Of a stretch of 64,000 nt of DNA, positions 44,738 to 56,292 are shown one piece after another. Position 1 is the stretch's first letter, and every line of letters starts with the position of its first letter. Source of the stretch: Hymenopus coronatus (lineage: Eukaryota; Arthropoda; Insecta; Mantodea; Hymenopodidae); assembly GCA_030762935.1 (NCBI GenBank), contig CM060884.1:74846696-74910695 (forward strand), written 5' to 3'. The notes beneath the pieces are model-generated. The model did not search any database and was not told the DNA's origin. It saw only the letters and a program-made list of their open reading frames with translations. The position numbers were made by a program, and so were the translations under genes.

Positions 44738-45018
44738 AAATGTTATGCGTGACATTTAAACAAGCTTCTCTATATTAGGTAACAAATTATTCTTGCAAAA
44801 GCTTACTCTTTTATATGCTTCATGCAACATTACCAGAATGCGTTTATTATTTAGTTCCTTTGTATATAAATGAAATAAGGGAGGAGACTGCACTAAAGCG
44901 ATAGTCAAATCTTCGAAAAGATGGGCGACAGGAGAGAAACAAAATGTCATCTTCTTGTTTGAGCAACGTATAGGATTTTAAAAATGAAACTATAACCAGG
45001 AATGTTACTATACCAGAA
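44738..45018 (+). repeat. Rep1 5' portion, older variant
   Basis: A degenerate start (ATGCGTGACATTTAAACAAG) continues to about CCAGGAATGTTACTATA. It is cut by the next + copy. Confidence 0.65.
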
Positions 45019-45758
45019 GTTTGATGTGTTCCATTCATATGACTTTCTCTACATATTTGCAATAAATTATTATTAAAAAGCTTATGCTCTTGTTTACTTC
45101 GAGAAAAAGATTACCAGAAATAGCCTTACTACTTGCTTCGTTGTAAGTAGAAGTAAATAAGGGAGTACCAAGAGTTAAAGTGATAGTCAAAAGCTGGTTG
45201 CTGTGTGACTAAAGTTCCTTTGTTTGTATGGACAGGAGTTGACAAATTCCTCTATGAGAAAAATAAGAGAATATGTAATATCTCAAAAACGATCCTCTCC
45301 AAGAAAAAATGTATATAACATAAATTGTGTCTTTTAACGTCCTTTACATTTTTTGTGTGGTAAACTTTTGTCCATCTCTTACGTTTTGTCAGATAATTAT
45401 CTTTAGTATACGATATTTTAATAAAAATTGTTACAGCTATTTTTGAGAAAATCAAAATTACTGAAAAAGTTCCTTGTAAATGTAGTTGGGATGGGGGATT
45501 TCATTGAAAATCTTCGTGTCGCATCCTTGGAAGATACCAAACTTACATACCAAGTTTGGTATTTAACGGGCTTTTCGTTTTGGGCTATGCTGTCCACAGA
45601 CACGCAGACACATGGACCTTTTTCCAAAAATGCTATTTTTTTTATTCAGGGGAACCAAAACGTGTATTTCTGGTGAAGTCTCGCTATCAAAGTTTTGGTT
45701 GCAATACACTATCATCTCCATACAATATGTACACAGTGGACGTAGAAATTGTAAAAAT
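45019..45758 (+). mobile_element. Rep1 copy with central deletion, subfamily A
   Basis: It starts TTTGATGTGTTCCATTCATA. A deletion near 45390 joins CTCTTACG to TTTTGTCAGATAA. The terminal hairpin has decayed (GTACACAGTGGACGTAGAAATTGTAAAAA). Confidence 0.85.
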
Positions 45759-45776
45759 TTTGGTTCTCATTTAAAA

Positions 45777-46641
45777 AGCCTGATTTGTTCCATTCACATG
45801 ACTTTCTCTACATCTCTCTAGCAAATTATGTTAAAAGGCTCTTTACTTCGTGGTAATTGGGAAAAATTAGCAGAAATAGTCTTATTACTTGCTTCCTTGT
45901 AAGTAGAAGTGAAATAAGAGAGTACCATAGGTTAAAGTGATAGTCAAAAGCTGGTTGCTATGTGACTGAAGTTCCTTTGTTTCTATGGACAGGATTTGAT
46001 AAATTCCTGTATGAGAAAAGTAAGTTTTTTAAAGCTGAAACCAAAAACAAGGAATATCTCAAAAACGATCAACTCAACGAAAAAATGTACATAACATAAA
46101 TTGTGTGCTTTAAGTTGCCCTACATTTTTGTGTGGTAAATGTTTGTCCATCTCTTACGCTTTAGCAGTTATACAAAATTCCGCAAAATTCATCCAGAAAA
46201 AAGTAGTCTTCAGAGGCTCTTCCCAGAAACTTCAAGATATACATTTTATTTGTCAGGTAAATATCTTTAATAAACGATATTTTAATCAAAATCGTTAGAG
46301 CCATTTTTAAGAAAATCAAAATATTTGAAAAAAGTTTCATGTAAAGGGTAATTTGGGATGGATGTATTTTCTTCAAAATGTTCGTGTCGCATTCCTGGAA
46401 AATACAAAACTTAAATACCAAGTTTGGTATTTTACCGACTTTTCGTTTTTGAGTTATCGTGTTCACAGACACACGGACACACACACACACCACACACTGA
46501 TCTTAATTCTGAAAATGTATTTTTTGGATACATGGGACTGCAAAACATATATTTCGGGTGAAATCTCGGTATCAAATTTTTGGGTGGAGTGCAATACCTT
46601 TTCTATACACTATGTAGAAAGTACGTGTAGAGAAAGTACTA
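45777..46641 (+). mobile_element. Rep1 copy, full length, subfamily B
   Basis: It starts CCTGATTTGTTCCATTCACA and ends GTGTAGAGAAAGTACTA. B signature: TTTTACCGACTTTTCG, GAGTTATCGTGTTCACAG. It lies 18 bp after the previous copy in the same orientation. Confidence 0.9.
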
Positions 46642-46659
46642 TATAGCTTGAGTTTGTCC

Positions 46660-47085
46660 GGTAGTAGACTAGATAACTTTTGCATAACTATTAAACCGTA
46701 CAAGAAGTTTAGATCTCGTTAAAATACACTATTCACGTTATATGCTTTCTGTGACGTTAAGCATTTCCAAGGTAATTCTTGTTATTGGGTTCAGTTTTGA
46801 GCAACTTATATTATGTTTTTCAAACGAGAATTAGTCGTTCCTGTTAGTTTTGTTTTAGTCTTGGCCCTGCAAAGGGAACCGCATTTAATCTCTTGTCAAC
46901 CAGATTTTAAAAGTTTTGACAAGCAGTTTAGGCTGGTGGATTCCCTTATTTCCTTTCCGTTTACAAAAGACTAAGTAATAACTGCATTTCTGCTAATTAT
47001 TATATTTATTAGCATGAAGTAGATAAAGATGTAAGAATGGTTTGTAACGGATAGTTTTAGAAAATAAAACACATTTGAGTGTTTT
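46660..47085 (-). repeat. Rep1 start half, older variant
   Basis: It contains older-variant blocks (GGCCCTGCAAAGGGAACC, TGGATTCCCTTATTTCC). It ends in a weak start terminus (AAATAAAACACATTTGAG). Confidence 0.65.
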
Positions 47086-47895
47086 AGCAAGAATATACTT
47101 GTGGAAGTAGTTCTTTACCAAACTACAATATTACTAAAAACAAAAAGCAATAAAAACCAGTGCTTATATTGCACACAGTATAAATACAGTGGTTTAATAA
47201 AACAATCTTCTATTACGAAGATCATCTGCAAGTGTTAGGGGCACCTTACATTTTGTGTACATTACCAGCGTGGATGAAATTTCCCCTCTTTTCCCCTTGG
47301 TGAGCAAACAAAATCAAATAGCGTATACCTAGCTGTGCGTTATACCCAAATTGAGTGTCCGGGGGTGTTTTGTTAGTTCGCTGTTTTTCCTTTTGTCCCT
47401 TCTGTTAGAGTTCGTGCTTTTGTTGGAACGTTCATGGCCTGCAGCTTCATAATATAGACCAGAAATTGCTAGTGAAGTATGAACACCAGGCGTAAGTTGC
47501 CCTGTAATTCACAAGTGATGTATATTGGACTGAAAATGGGTCATGCCCTGCTCGTAGGCATTAGCATTAGCAAACTAACTTTAAACTATATCCAGGTAAA
47601 CATGAGGCACATTCAGAGAGGTTTTTAAACAGACTCATTGTTAACCTCGTGGATTGAGGCAATTGGCCTGTTCCAGCAACCTCATAGCGTCTTCTCGTCG
47701 GTATTGTAAATATGTATTGCAAATTCTTAACACTATTTACTTAGCAGTATGCATAAAATAATCGTATTTTTGAAATACTTGATATATAAGTTATTCATTC
47801 TGAGCACATATTTGGTAATGCAAGCCAAATTTTTAGTTCATTTATTCATTGCACTGTAAGTATTTACAGTAAGAGTTTGAGAGGTCATTAATACT
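47086..47895. other. unassigned sequence
   Basis: About 0.8 kb without recognised repeats, RNA or protein motifs. Confidence 0.45.
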
Positions 47896-47919
47896 TACGG
47901 TGCAATTAGGAAATGACGT

Positions 47920-48452
47920 AACAATTGGTATTTAAATTTTGTATCTTCCTAGGATGCGACACAAAGATGTTCCAGAAATCCCCCCCACCCCAACTTCCCT
48001 TTACATGGAACTTTTTCCAAAATTTTGATTTTCTCTAAAATAGGTCTAACGATTTTTAATTAAAATATCGTATATTAAAGATATTTACCTCACAAATAAA
48101 ATGGGTATCTTCAATTTTCTGTGAACATCCTTTAAAAACACCTTTATTATGGATGATTATGATTGAGTTTTGTAAACCGTAAGAGATAGACACAAAAAAA
48201 AATGTTGATTGACCTAAAGCACACAATTTATGTCATATACATTTTTTCGTGGAATTAATCGTTTTTGAGATACTCTTTGATTTTGGTTTCAGCTTTGAAA
48301 AATGTATTAACTCCTGTCCATACAAACAAAGGAACTTGAGTCACATAGCAACCAGCTTTTGACTGTCATTTTAACCTATGCTACTCTCTAATTTTTTCTG
48401 GATTAGTATGAAATAAATGGAAGCATTAGCATTTTAACAATACTTTGCTGTG
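47920..48452 (-). repeat. Rep1 mid-body fragment
   Basis: It starts at ATTGGTATTTAAATTTTGTA and ends in AGCATTTTAACAATACTTTGCTG. It is fused head-on to a plus-strand fragment. Confidence 0.8.
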
Positions 48453-48959
48453 TGATAATTGTTTGTATATCTCATATGGTTTAGCAATTATGCAAAATTC
48501 TGTAAAATTCATCCAGAATAAGGTAGTCTTCAGAGGCTATTCCTAGAAAATTCAAGATATACATTTTATTTGTGATGTAAATATCTTTAATATACTAATC
48601 AAAATCCTTAGAGCCATTTTTGAAAAAATCAAACTCTTTTAAATTTTTTCCATGTAAAGGATAGTTTGGGGTGGGGGGATTTTTTCAAAATCTTCGTGTC
48701 GCATCCCTGGAAGATACTAAACTTAAATGTCAAATTTTGTGTTTTACCGACTTTTCGTTGATTTATCGTGTTCAAAGACACACGGACACACGGACGAACG
48801 CGCACACATACACACACAGACTTTTTTCTGAAAATACTTCTTTTGGATACAGTGAGTCCTAAAACGTTTATTTGCGGTGAAATCTCGGTATCGAATTTTT
48901 GGGTGGAGTGCAATACTTTCTCTATACCATAAGTACACAGTACGTGTAGAGAAAGTAAA
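48453..48959 (+). repeat. Rep1 3' half, subfamily B
   Basis: It starts in mid-body (TGTTTGTATATCTCATATGG). It has B-type GTTTTACCGACTTTTCG, a CACGGACACACGGACG-type microsatellite and the complete hairpin terminus. Confidence 0.85.
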
Positions 48960-49392
48960 TATGTATACATCATTTAACCCAAAATTTGTTATATACGTTT
49001 TCTGTATAGTTAACTGTTTTCGAGATATACTGGATTATTGGTGTCAATTTTAGCCATTGAAATGTTTCTCAAACGGGAGGATATCTTTCTTTTTGATTCT
49101 TTATTTCTGGCAAACAAAGAGATTTTCAGTTATTTCACAGAGCGACTGGCTTTTTAGGACCAGACTATCGATTTAGCCTGTGCCTTTTCTTATTTCTCTT
49201 CTACTTACAAGGAAGCTAGTAAGAAGAATAATTCTGCTTATGTTCATCTTGATTATCTTCCAGTTACTAGGGTTCAAATAATTAGGACAATTTCCGCTAA
49301 TGTTATTTCTCGATTGTCATGAAATGGAAGAATAAGCATTTTAACAATAATTGTTTTAGAGATGTAGAGAAAGTCATGTGAATGTGTTTTTA
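48960..49392 (-). repeat. Rep1 start half, older variant with internal duplication
   Basis: Older-variant body, then two versions of the GACAATTTCCGCTAATGTT / AATAATTCTGCTTATGTTC block. It ends GTCATGTGAATGTG without the outermost bases. Confidence 0.7.
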
Positions 49393-50004
49393 AATGCTTT
49401 TCTCTGGCGTCAGAGGTCCTTAAAGGTTGTATTTCTGGGTATTGAGCTTTGGGTGGAATGTGATACGTTGTGGGTAAAGTAAAAGTGGAACTGAATGCAG
49501 TACTAAACACAGTCGACACGCGTTTGAAACGTATTCCTTTAAATGCTACGCGACACGCTGTTTTTGCATTAGCAAATGATGTAGAGATATCATCTAGGGC
49601 GCAGTTTTGGCGACGGGCGGTGGCTTTAAACAAATGTAATGCAGTTCACGAAACTGCCGATTTAGCCGTGGGAAATTACTCTACGTTCTGTAAAACAGGC
49701 GCTGCGGTCTGTAACAGGCCTGTTTTAGCAAAATCCCCTTAAAAGCTAGCCAGGTGTTGCAATTGTATCGTCATGCAAAGTGCAGTGCAGAGCACATTAG
49801 CGAAATGCGCTATGTGGCTGTGTCTAACGTTACCATATACTGCCAAATACACAAACAGCTATTTTTGCGTTTATATGAATATCTCTGTCCATTTTTCAAC
49901 AAAATAATTCTCAAAAATTCCTTTTATTTCATCTACTTCATCATAATAGAGGAAAACATTCACAGAATAATTATGACATAAGAGCGTAAAGGTATGTTTT
50001 TATT
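49393..50004. other. unassigned sequence with CpG-containing frame
   Basis: A plus frame (49470-49742, 90 residues) has no recognised domain but more CpG than its surroundings. About 49895-49970 weakly matches the Rep1 start region (CAACAAAATAATTCTCAAAA, TACTTCATCATAATAGAG). Confidence 0.35.
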
Positions 50005-50248
50005 GCTTTCTCTACACGTACTATGTGCATAGTTATTAAGAAGGTATTGTAATTCACTGAAGGATTGAATACCAAGATTTCAACAAAATACATGTTTTGA
50101 GACCCCCTGAATATAAAAAAAAACATTTGAAGAAAAATGTTCCTGTATGTGTTTGGGCAGCATAGCTCTAAAACGAAAAAAATAGTGGTATTTTGTGCGG
50201 TATCTTACAAGGGTGCGACACGAAGATTTTCAAGAAAATCGTCCCAGC
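50005..50248 (-). repeat. Rep1 hairpin-end fragment
   Basis: GCTTTCTCTACACGTACTAT, then one damaged hairpin arm (GTTATTAAGAAGG). It runs through a very short microsatellite (TGTATGTGTTTGG) to CACGAAGATTTTCAAGAAAA. Confidence 0.8.
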
Positions 50249-50870
50249 AAATGTATAAGAATAAATATTATCTGGATGTTTACGCCCTTTAAATTATGTA
50301 TACACACCTAAAACATAAAGTAAATGTTAATAAACGTAATTTTTATTATTCCAACTATAACTTGTGAAATTCCAAGCATAAAGTTTATGAACACACACTT
50401 ACAAAAAGGAGAAATTTTGGCCTCACGCGGTGTATGGGGCTGGGAACTTCTAATCCAACCAAACAAAAGGTTATTTTGTTGTTATATTTTAAATTAATTT
50501 TTCACAATTTTATGATTTTTAATTTCCTATGCGCTCATCTAAGCAACTCCTGAAAACATCAGCTTCAAAATTTAATCGCATAAAGTAAACATATTTATTA
50601 TTTGTTAAAGCTAAGGCAAATATCTGTGGTTCATAGTTTAATCACAAAGAAATAAAATAATTATTTAGGAATGATCAGAACTAATGTTACAAGGCTCATA
50701 TTTTTGGTGTTTCTTCTTTCACAGCAAAACTGCCACCTACAGTGCTACTGCAATACAAGTTAAACGCAAATAGAGACTCATTTGGAAAACTGGAAGAAAT
50801 TCGTTCAGTTACTCGATTTCTGTAGGCTGACTTTCAGTGAGAGCTAATAGTGGTTTATAGAGAGACTGTA
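50249..50870. other. A+T-rich unassigned sequence
   Basis: No recognised feature. Confidence 0.45.
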
Positions 50871-50879
50871 ATGTCTCGC

Positions 50880-51320
50880 CTTTTTTTTTTTTTTTTAGTT
50901 TCGAGTGGAGGGCAAACATCCACATTAAGAACTAACTCGGGCTGGCAGGCTGGTTCTACTAGCAGACAGAGTAGGTAGGGCAGTGTAGGTGAGGAATTGA
51001 GAGGAAATTGTGGGATGTGGTGGTTAGAAGTTAATGGTGATAATAGGATTGGGAGCTGGAAGTCTCTCCCTGTGCTTTTTTTCTTGTAGTGTTTAACGCC
51101 CGCTTTTACTACTTGTGGAACCGCAGACGGTGATACATGCAATGAAGATGGAGCACCGGTGGAATGCGATGACGGGACAAACCGGAGAAAACACGCCCTT
51201 GCGCCGCTTTATCCACCACAAATCTCACATGCGATCGCTTGGGGCGAACCCGGGCCGTCTAGGTGGGAGGCGAATGGTCCAACCACTCAGTCTCGACGCG
51301 GCCCTTCCCTGTGGTGATGA
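50880..51320 (-). mobile_element. SINE1 copy with poly(A) tail
   Basis: Read on the minus strand it starts near GAGTGGTTGGACCATTCGCC and then has CACCTAGACGGCCCGGGTTC, a B-box-like site shared with the 39-kb array. The body contains GCATTCCACCGGTGCTCC and AGTAGTAAAAGCGGGCGTTA. An A-rich tail lies at 50881-50898 on the plus strand (T-run). The 180 bp between the conserved body and the A-run may be an extra 3' module. Confidence 0.7.
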
Positions 51321-51399
51321 TGTCTTACCGGTGATTCCTTCCCCTGGAGGTTGGAGCCGGTGTGATGGTGCTGTGAATATCTGTCCTCATTCCTGATTT

Positions 51400-51720
51400 A
51401 GTTATTTAATTTCATTTTTTTTTTGTTATTTCCTTTAATTTAACTCTTTTTTTAAACACAGTTAGGGATTAAAGGGAGATAATTAAGAGTAGCTGTTTTT
51501 TTTTTTTTTTTTTAGTTTTTAATTAATATTTATTTCGTATTAAAATGTTTACACATGTTTATATTTTAATATATTTTATTTTATTAATTTTAAATATATA
51601 TTTATAAAATAATAATGTTTGTATGTGGTGAAGGTTTAATAAATTTAAAATCTGTAGGTATAGGTAACTAGGTGTCAGGATGAAGTATTGCATATTTTAT
51701 TTATTTATTTATTTATTTTG
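51400..51720. repeat. low-complexity A+T tract
   Basis: T-runs at about 51414-51424 and 51499-51519, A/T-only sequence, and a (TTTA)n run at about 51694-51719. It lies between the SINE and a transposase scrap. Confidence 0.8.
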
Positions 51721-51985
51721 TCCTGATTCCTTCCTGAAGGTCGTGGAGTTGTTTGGAGATGGATTGGTGCTGCACGATCGAGGCCTCAAGAGACCCCAGC
51801 CGGTCGTCGCTGGCCTTGGCAGGCGGATTAACGAGGTGGCTCTCAATGCGCTGGAGGGACGCAAGCACCGTCTGGTGCTCGACCTCCAAGATCTCGAGTC
51901 GTTCGTTAGTTACCAGAATGGTGACGAACTGTAGAGAAAACGCCACTGACGAGGATCGCAGTGGCCGACCCAGCACAGCATCCAC
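51713..51985 (-). CDS. hypothetical coiled-coil-like frame, probably transposon-derived
   Basis: The 90-residue minus frame has heptad-like leucines (ERLEILEVEHQTVLASLQRI, LHDLQEGIRTK). It could be an exon-like piece of a mobile-element protein or of an accessory ORF. Its N-terminal third overlaps the mariner-like scrap on the other strand. I recognise no family, and there is no promoter or splice evidence. Confidence 0.25.
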   Translation of the reverse strand: MDAVLGRPLRSSSVAFSLQFVTILVTNERLEILEVEHQTVLASLQRIESHLVNPPAKASDDRLGSLEASIVQHQSISKQLHDLQEGIRTK

Positions 51986-52178
51986 ACAGCTGAGTCAGGG
52001 CAACAGAAGGATCACGTTACAACATATGGCGGTAGAACTGGGAATGTCGTTTGGAAGTATTCATCACTTTGTTTGTGATGCCATCTACCGGGAAAGTGAT
52101 GGCCACAGCATTTTAACACAGCACGGATGTCATACTCCTGAAGCCTTTGAAAAGAGTGCACTCAGTGACCGATGAAAG
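51925..52178 (+). pseudogene. mariner-like transposase HTH fragment
   Basis: The plus frame reads TDEDRSGRPSTAST, then NRRITLQHMAVELGMSFGSI and HHFVCDAIYRE. This is the GRPS linker followed by the second helix-turn-helix of mariner-type transposases, used to bind terminal repeats. No catalytic domain follows; the frame ends at 52175. It differs clearly from the 41-kb mariner, so it comes from a second lineage. Confidence 0.7.
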
Positions 52179-52775
52179 ATACAGCGAGAACATAACACAA
52201 TGGTGCGAAGCAACCAGAAGGAAACCACCAGACTCCTCTCCAAGGGTGTCGTCCTTCACGTCCTTCTTCTGTGCGATCTCACACAGTTGAGACGGTACAT
52301 GTCTGTCACGGGGCAAAGAGTTGTTCACAAGGGAAACATAAATCATAGCTAATAATATAAATTATACCAAGAAGGGAAATATACATGGGAAGGGAGGAAA
52401 TATTTCAAACACGTCTAAGTATCGGCTACTCTAAGAGTAGCACAGAGCTGGTAGCACAGTATACCGTTAGGGGTAGAGCAATGAACCGAAGGGAACATAA
52501 CGGGAAAAGAGAAAGCAATGATCCCGCTGGTCATGCGTCACTTTTTGAGGCTCTTGGCGTAGAACATCGGCAGAACCAAGATGTGATATTTAGAATCCGT
52601 AGTGGAGCAGAACAGGCTACCTTTGAAAGATAGGGAACTAGTTTTTTAATACTGACCAGAGTACGTACGATATCATTGCATCAAAATTAATAAAAATGCG
52701 TGTGTGTTTGACGGCGGAAAAAGGCCGAATAAAGCATTTGTGTCTTACCACACCCTGAAAAGAGTTTCCATGCTA
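52179..52775. other. unassigned sequence
   Basis: A plus frame at 52385-52633 has no recognised domain. No repeats are recognised. Confidence 0.4.
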
Positions 52776-52779
52776 GCCA

Positions 52780-52905
52780 AATCTGAGCTATGGCACCCTC
52801 ATATCCACACCATTCATAATATACAAAACTTGCACCTGGGATACGAACCCGTAACCAAGTTACTGCCCCACAGTACAAGAGACCAACACGCTTTGTCGAA
52901 GTTTG
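52780..52905 (-). repeat. tRNA-like SINE head
   Basis: The minus-strand B-box-like GGTTCGTATCC (52849-52839) lies downstream of a GCGTGTTGGTCTCTTGTACT stretch. It directly precedes a Rep1 hairpin end. Confidence 0.5.
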
Positions 52906-52910
52906 TATTT

Positions 52911-53747
52911 TAACTTTCTCTACACGTGCTATGCACATAGTTTTTAGAGAAGGTATTGTATTCCACTCAAAATTCATACCGGAAATACATGTTTTGAGAC
53001 CTCCTTAATCCAAAAAAAATAATAATTTTTAGAAAAATGCCCTATGTGTGTGTGTGTCAGCCAATCTACTTGTCAGTGTGTGTGTGTGTGTGTGTGTGTG
53101 AGTGTGTCCGTTCGTGTGTATGAGTGTGTCAAGAAAAATTTTCCCACCCCAAAGCAACCTTTATATGGAAAAAATTCGAAAATTTTGATTTTCTCAAAAA
53201 TGGTATAAAGATTTTGATTAAAATACCCTATAATAAACATATTTACGCGACAAATAAAATACATATCTTGAATTTTCTAGGAATAGCCTCTGAGAACCTC
53301 TTTATTCTGAAGGAATTTTGCTGCATTCTGCATAACTGCTAAACCTTAAGAGATAGACAAAACTTACCACATAAAAAATGTAGAGCACATTAAAACACAC
53401 AATTTAAGTTATATATACATAATTTCTTTGTGGAGTTGATCGTTTTTGACATATTCCTTGTTTTTGTTTACACCTTTGAAAAACTTATACTTTCCTCATA
53501 CAGAAATTTGTCAACTCCTGTTCATGCAAACAAAAGAACTTCAGTCACATAGCAACCAGCCTTTGACTATCACTTTAACCTATGGTATTCCCTTGTTTCG
53601 CTTCTACTTACAAGGAAGCAAGTAATAAGACATTTGTGATAATATTTTCTCGAGTAGCATGGAGTAAATGGAAGCATAAGCATTTTTACAATAATTTGTT
53701 GCAGAGATGTAAGGAAAGTTATATGAATGGAACACATCAGATTTTTA
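52911..53747 (-). mobile_element. Rep1 copy, near full length
   Basis: From ACTTTCTCTACACGTGCTAT to GGAACACATCAGATTTTT. The microsatellite (about 53046-53128) is long and its GTGTGTGTGTGTGTGTG core is pure. The AAATACC palindrome region is deleted, so the microsatellite runs straight to TCAAGAAAAATTTTCCCACC. Confidence 0.9.
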
Positions 53748-54118
53748 AATATCACTTTGCTTAAGTAACAAACCCTTTTTCCAAAATCCACATGAATGTG
53801 CTTGTAAATTTAAATGCAGGCTCATGGGATCTTTTGAATCAAGCAAGTATAAATTTCATCTTATATATAGATTTGAACAAACGCTGTCAGACCTCAAATG
53901 ATTCATCACGTTTTCATTCTTGCTGTCTTTAGATTGAGGCGGTTGCCTTTGTGACAGTATAAAGGTTGGTCCTGACCTAGGAGAACGCTCATCATTCGGA
54001 GTGGTAGCTGTTGATCATCTGCCAAGCGCAAGGAAAGGCAAAATCGATACAAGCCTCCGCTGCTACTGAAAGTTTCAATAATGCGATGACAGCTCAGGTA
54101 ATAAAAATGGAAGACCAA
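53748..54118. other. unassigned sequence
   Basis: Nothing recognised. Confidence 0.4.
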
Positions 54119-54958
54119 ACTCTGACATGTTCCATTCACATGACCATCTCTACATTTCTGCAACAACTTAGTTTTAAAAAGTTTAAGCTTCTATTTACTT
54201 CATGCTAATCGAGAGAAAATTAACAGAAATGGTCTTATTACTTGCTTCCTTGTAAATAGAAGTGAAATATGATAGTATCATAGGTTAAAGTGAAGTCAAA
54301 AGCTGGTTACTAGGTGACTGAAGTTCCTTTGTATGGACACGAGTTGACAAATTCCTGTATGAGAAATGTACAAGTTTTTCAAAGCTGAAACCAAAACAAG
54401 GAATATCTCGAAAAAATGTATGTAACATAAATTGTGTGTTTTAATGTGCTTTACAGTTTTTGTGTAATAAGTTTTTGTTCATTTCTTACTATTTAGCAGT
54501 TATGCAAAATTCATCCAGAATAAAGTATTCTTCAGAAAATTCAAGATACGCATATTATTTGTCAGGGGAATATCTTTAATATACGATATTTTAATCAAAG
54601 TCGTTAGAGCCAATTTTGAGTAAATCAAAATTTTCGTAAAAAGTTCAATGTAAAGGCTAGTTGGGGGTGGGGAGATTTTCTTGAAGATCTTCAAGTCGCA
54701 TCCTTGGAAGATACCAAACTTAAATACCGAGTTTGGTATTTAACAGTCTTTTCGTTTTTGAGCTATGCTGTCCACAGATACACAGACACATACACACACA
54801 AACACATACACGCACACACAGGGACCTTTTTCCAAAAATGCTTTTTTTGGATTGAGGAGGACCCAAAACATGTATTTCCGGTGAAATCTCGGTATCGAAT
54901 TTTTGGGTGCAATACAATACCTTCTCTATACACTATGTACATAGAGAAAGTAAAAATA
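54119..54958 (+). mobile_element. Rep1 copy, full length, subfamily A, half hairpin
   Basis: It starts ACTCTGACATGTTCCATTCA. The microsatellite (about 54774-54822) is CACACA-rich. The terminal hairpin is shortened to CACTATGTACATAGAGAAAGTAAAAA, having lost the ACGTGT arm. Confidence 0.9.
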
Positions 54959-54959
54959 T

Positions 54960-55727
54960 CAGATATATTCTTATTACTTGCTTCTTTGTAAGTAGAAGCG
55001 AAATAAGGGAGTATAAGAGGCAAAAGTGATGGTCAAAAGCTGGATGCTATTTGAGTGAAGTCTCTTCGTTTGTATGGACAGAGCAGACAAATTCCTGTAT
55101 GAGGAAAGTATAAGTTTTTCAAAGATGAGAACAAAACAAGGAATATGTCAAAAACAATCAACTCCACGAAGAAATATATGTATACAGACCTTAAATTGTG
55201 TATTTTAATATGCTCTACATTTTTTGTGTGGTAAGTTAATGTCCATCTCTTACGGTTTACCAGTTATGCACAATTACGTAAAATTCTTCGAGAGTAAAGT
55301 AGTCTTCAGAGGCTATTCCCAGAGAATTCAAGATATACATTTGATTTGTGAGGTAAATATCTTTAGTATATGGTATTTTAATCAAAATCGTTACAGCTAT
55401 GCTTGAGGAAATCAAAATTTTCGAAATTTTTCCATGTAAAGGTTAGTTTGGAGTGTGGGGATTGTTACCAAAATCTTCGTGTCGCATTCCTGGAAAATAG
55501 GAAACTTAAATACGGAGTTTGGTATTCAACGGTATTTTCGTTTTTGAACTATGCTGTCCACAGACACTTAAACGCACACATACAGAACTTTTTCCAAAAA
55601 TGCTTCTTTTGGATTCAGGTGGACCCAAAATATATATTTCCAGTGAAATCTCGGTATTGAATTTTTGGGTGAAGTGGAATACCTTCTCTATGCACTATGT
55701 ATATAGTACGTGCAGAGAAAGTAAACA
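54960..55727 (+). repeat. Rep1 copy lacking its first ~100 bp, subfamily A
   Basis: It begins in TATTCTTATTACTTGCTTCT directly after the previous terminus. It ends in a complete hairpin (GTATATAGTACGTGCAGAGAAAGTAA). Confidence 0.88.
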
Positions 55728-55954
55728 CAAAAATACAATTGTATATAATTTAATAAAAACAATTATAAAAGGTACAAGTTTACTGAGATGAACTGGAAAA
55801 GCTGTAAGCACAATTATTTTAAGTAGATTGAAACGCATATTTACAATTGCAAGGTATGCTGCTTGCGAGCTCATAAAATATTAGTAACACTAAATGAAAG
55901 TAGATATATATTTATCATATTAACACAACAGCAGATTAGGTTTCATTATAAATG
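55728..55954. other. unassigned spacer
   Basis: Nothing recognised. Confidence 0.35.
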
Positions 55955-56050
55955 TAAGTCCTAATTTGCCATTTGAACAGTATGGCGCCCCGGCAGTCCC
56001 TTTACGTCTTCAGGGAGGGAATTCCAAATACGACTTAAGGAACACAGAGT
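55955..56050 (-). pseudogene. LINE ORF2 C-terminal motif scrap
   Basis: The minus frame reads SRIWNSLPEDVKGLPGRHTV, like the R-x-WNSLP-x-x-V motif near the end of many LINE ORF2 proteins. It is about 25 residues and ends at a stop, with no neighbouring domain. Confidence 0.45.
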
Positions 56051-56183
56051 TTTTAAATGCTCTTTTTGGATTCAAATAACTATGAAACGTATAGTTTTCA
56101 ATTTAATCTAGATTTTCAATGTTAGTTTATTTACAAAGTCTTGTTTACCCATGCAATATATGTGAAGTAGGTAAATTAAAAAT
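56051..56183. other. unassigned spacer
   Basis: Nothing recognised. Confidence 0.35.
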
Positions 56184-56292
56184 TGCAATGTGTTCCATTC
56201 ACGTGACCTTCTCTACATATTTGTAACAAAATATTGTTAAAAACTTTCGCTTCTATTTCATGCTAATCGAGATAAACATCAGCAGAAATGTT
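56184..56292 (+). repeat. Rep1 start fragment
   Basis: It starts TGCAATGTGTTCCATTCACG and covers only the first 105 bp or so. It is cut by a minus-strand copy. Confidence 0.8.

Noticed and set aside
46161..46493. Recurring ~100-residue frames in many Rep1 copies (also 31613-31885, 48629-48973)
   Set aside because: They recur because the DNA repeats recur. The frame differs between copies, is interrupted in most, and crosses the microsatellite. A Ka/Ks test on all copies would be decisive; neutral values are expected.
52385..52633. 82-residue frame
   Set aside because: No recognisable domain or neighbouring signal; left as unassigned sequence.
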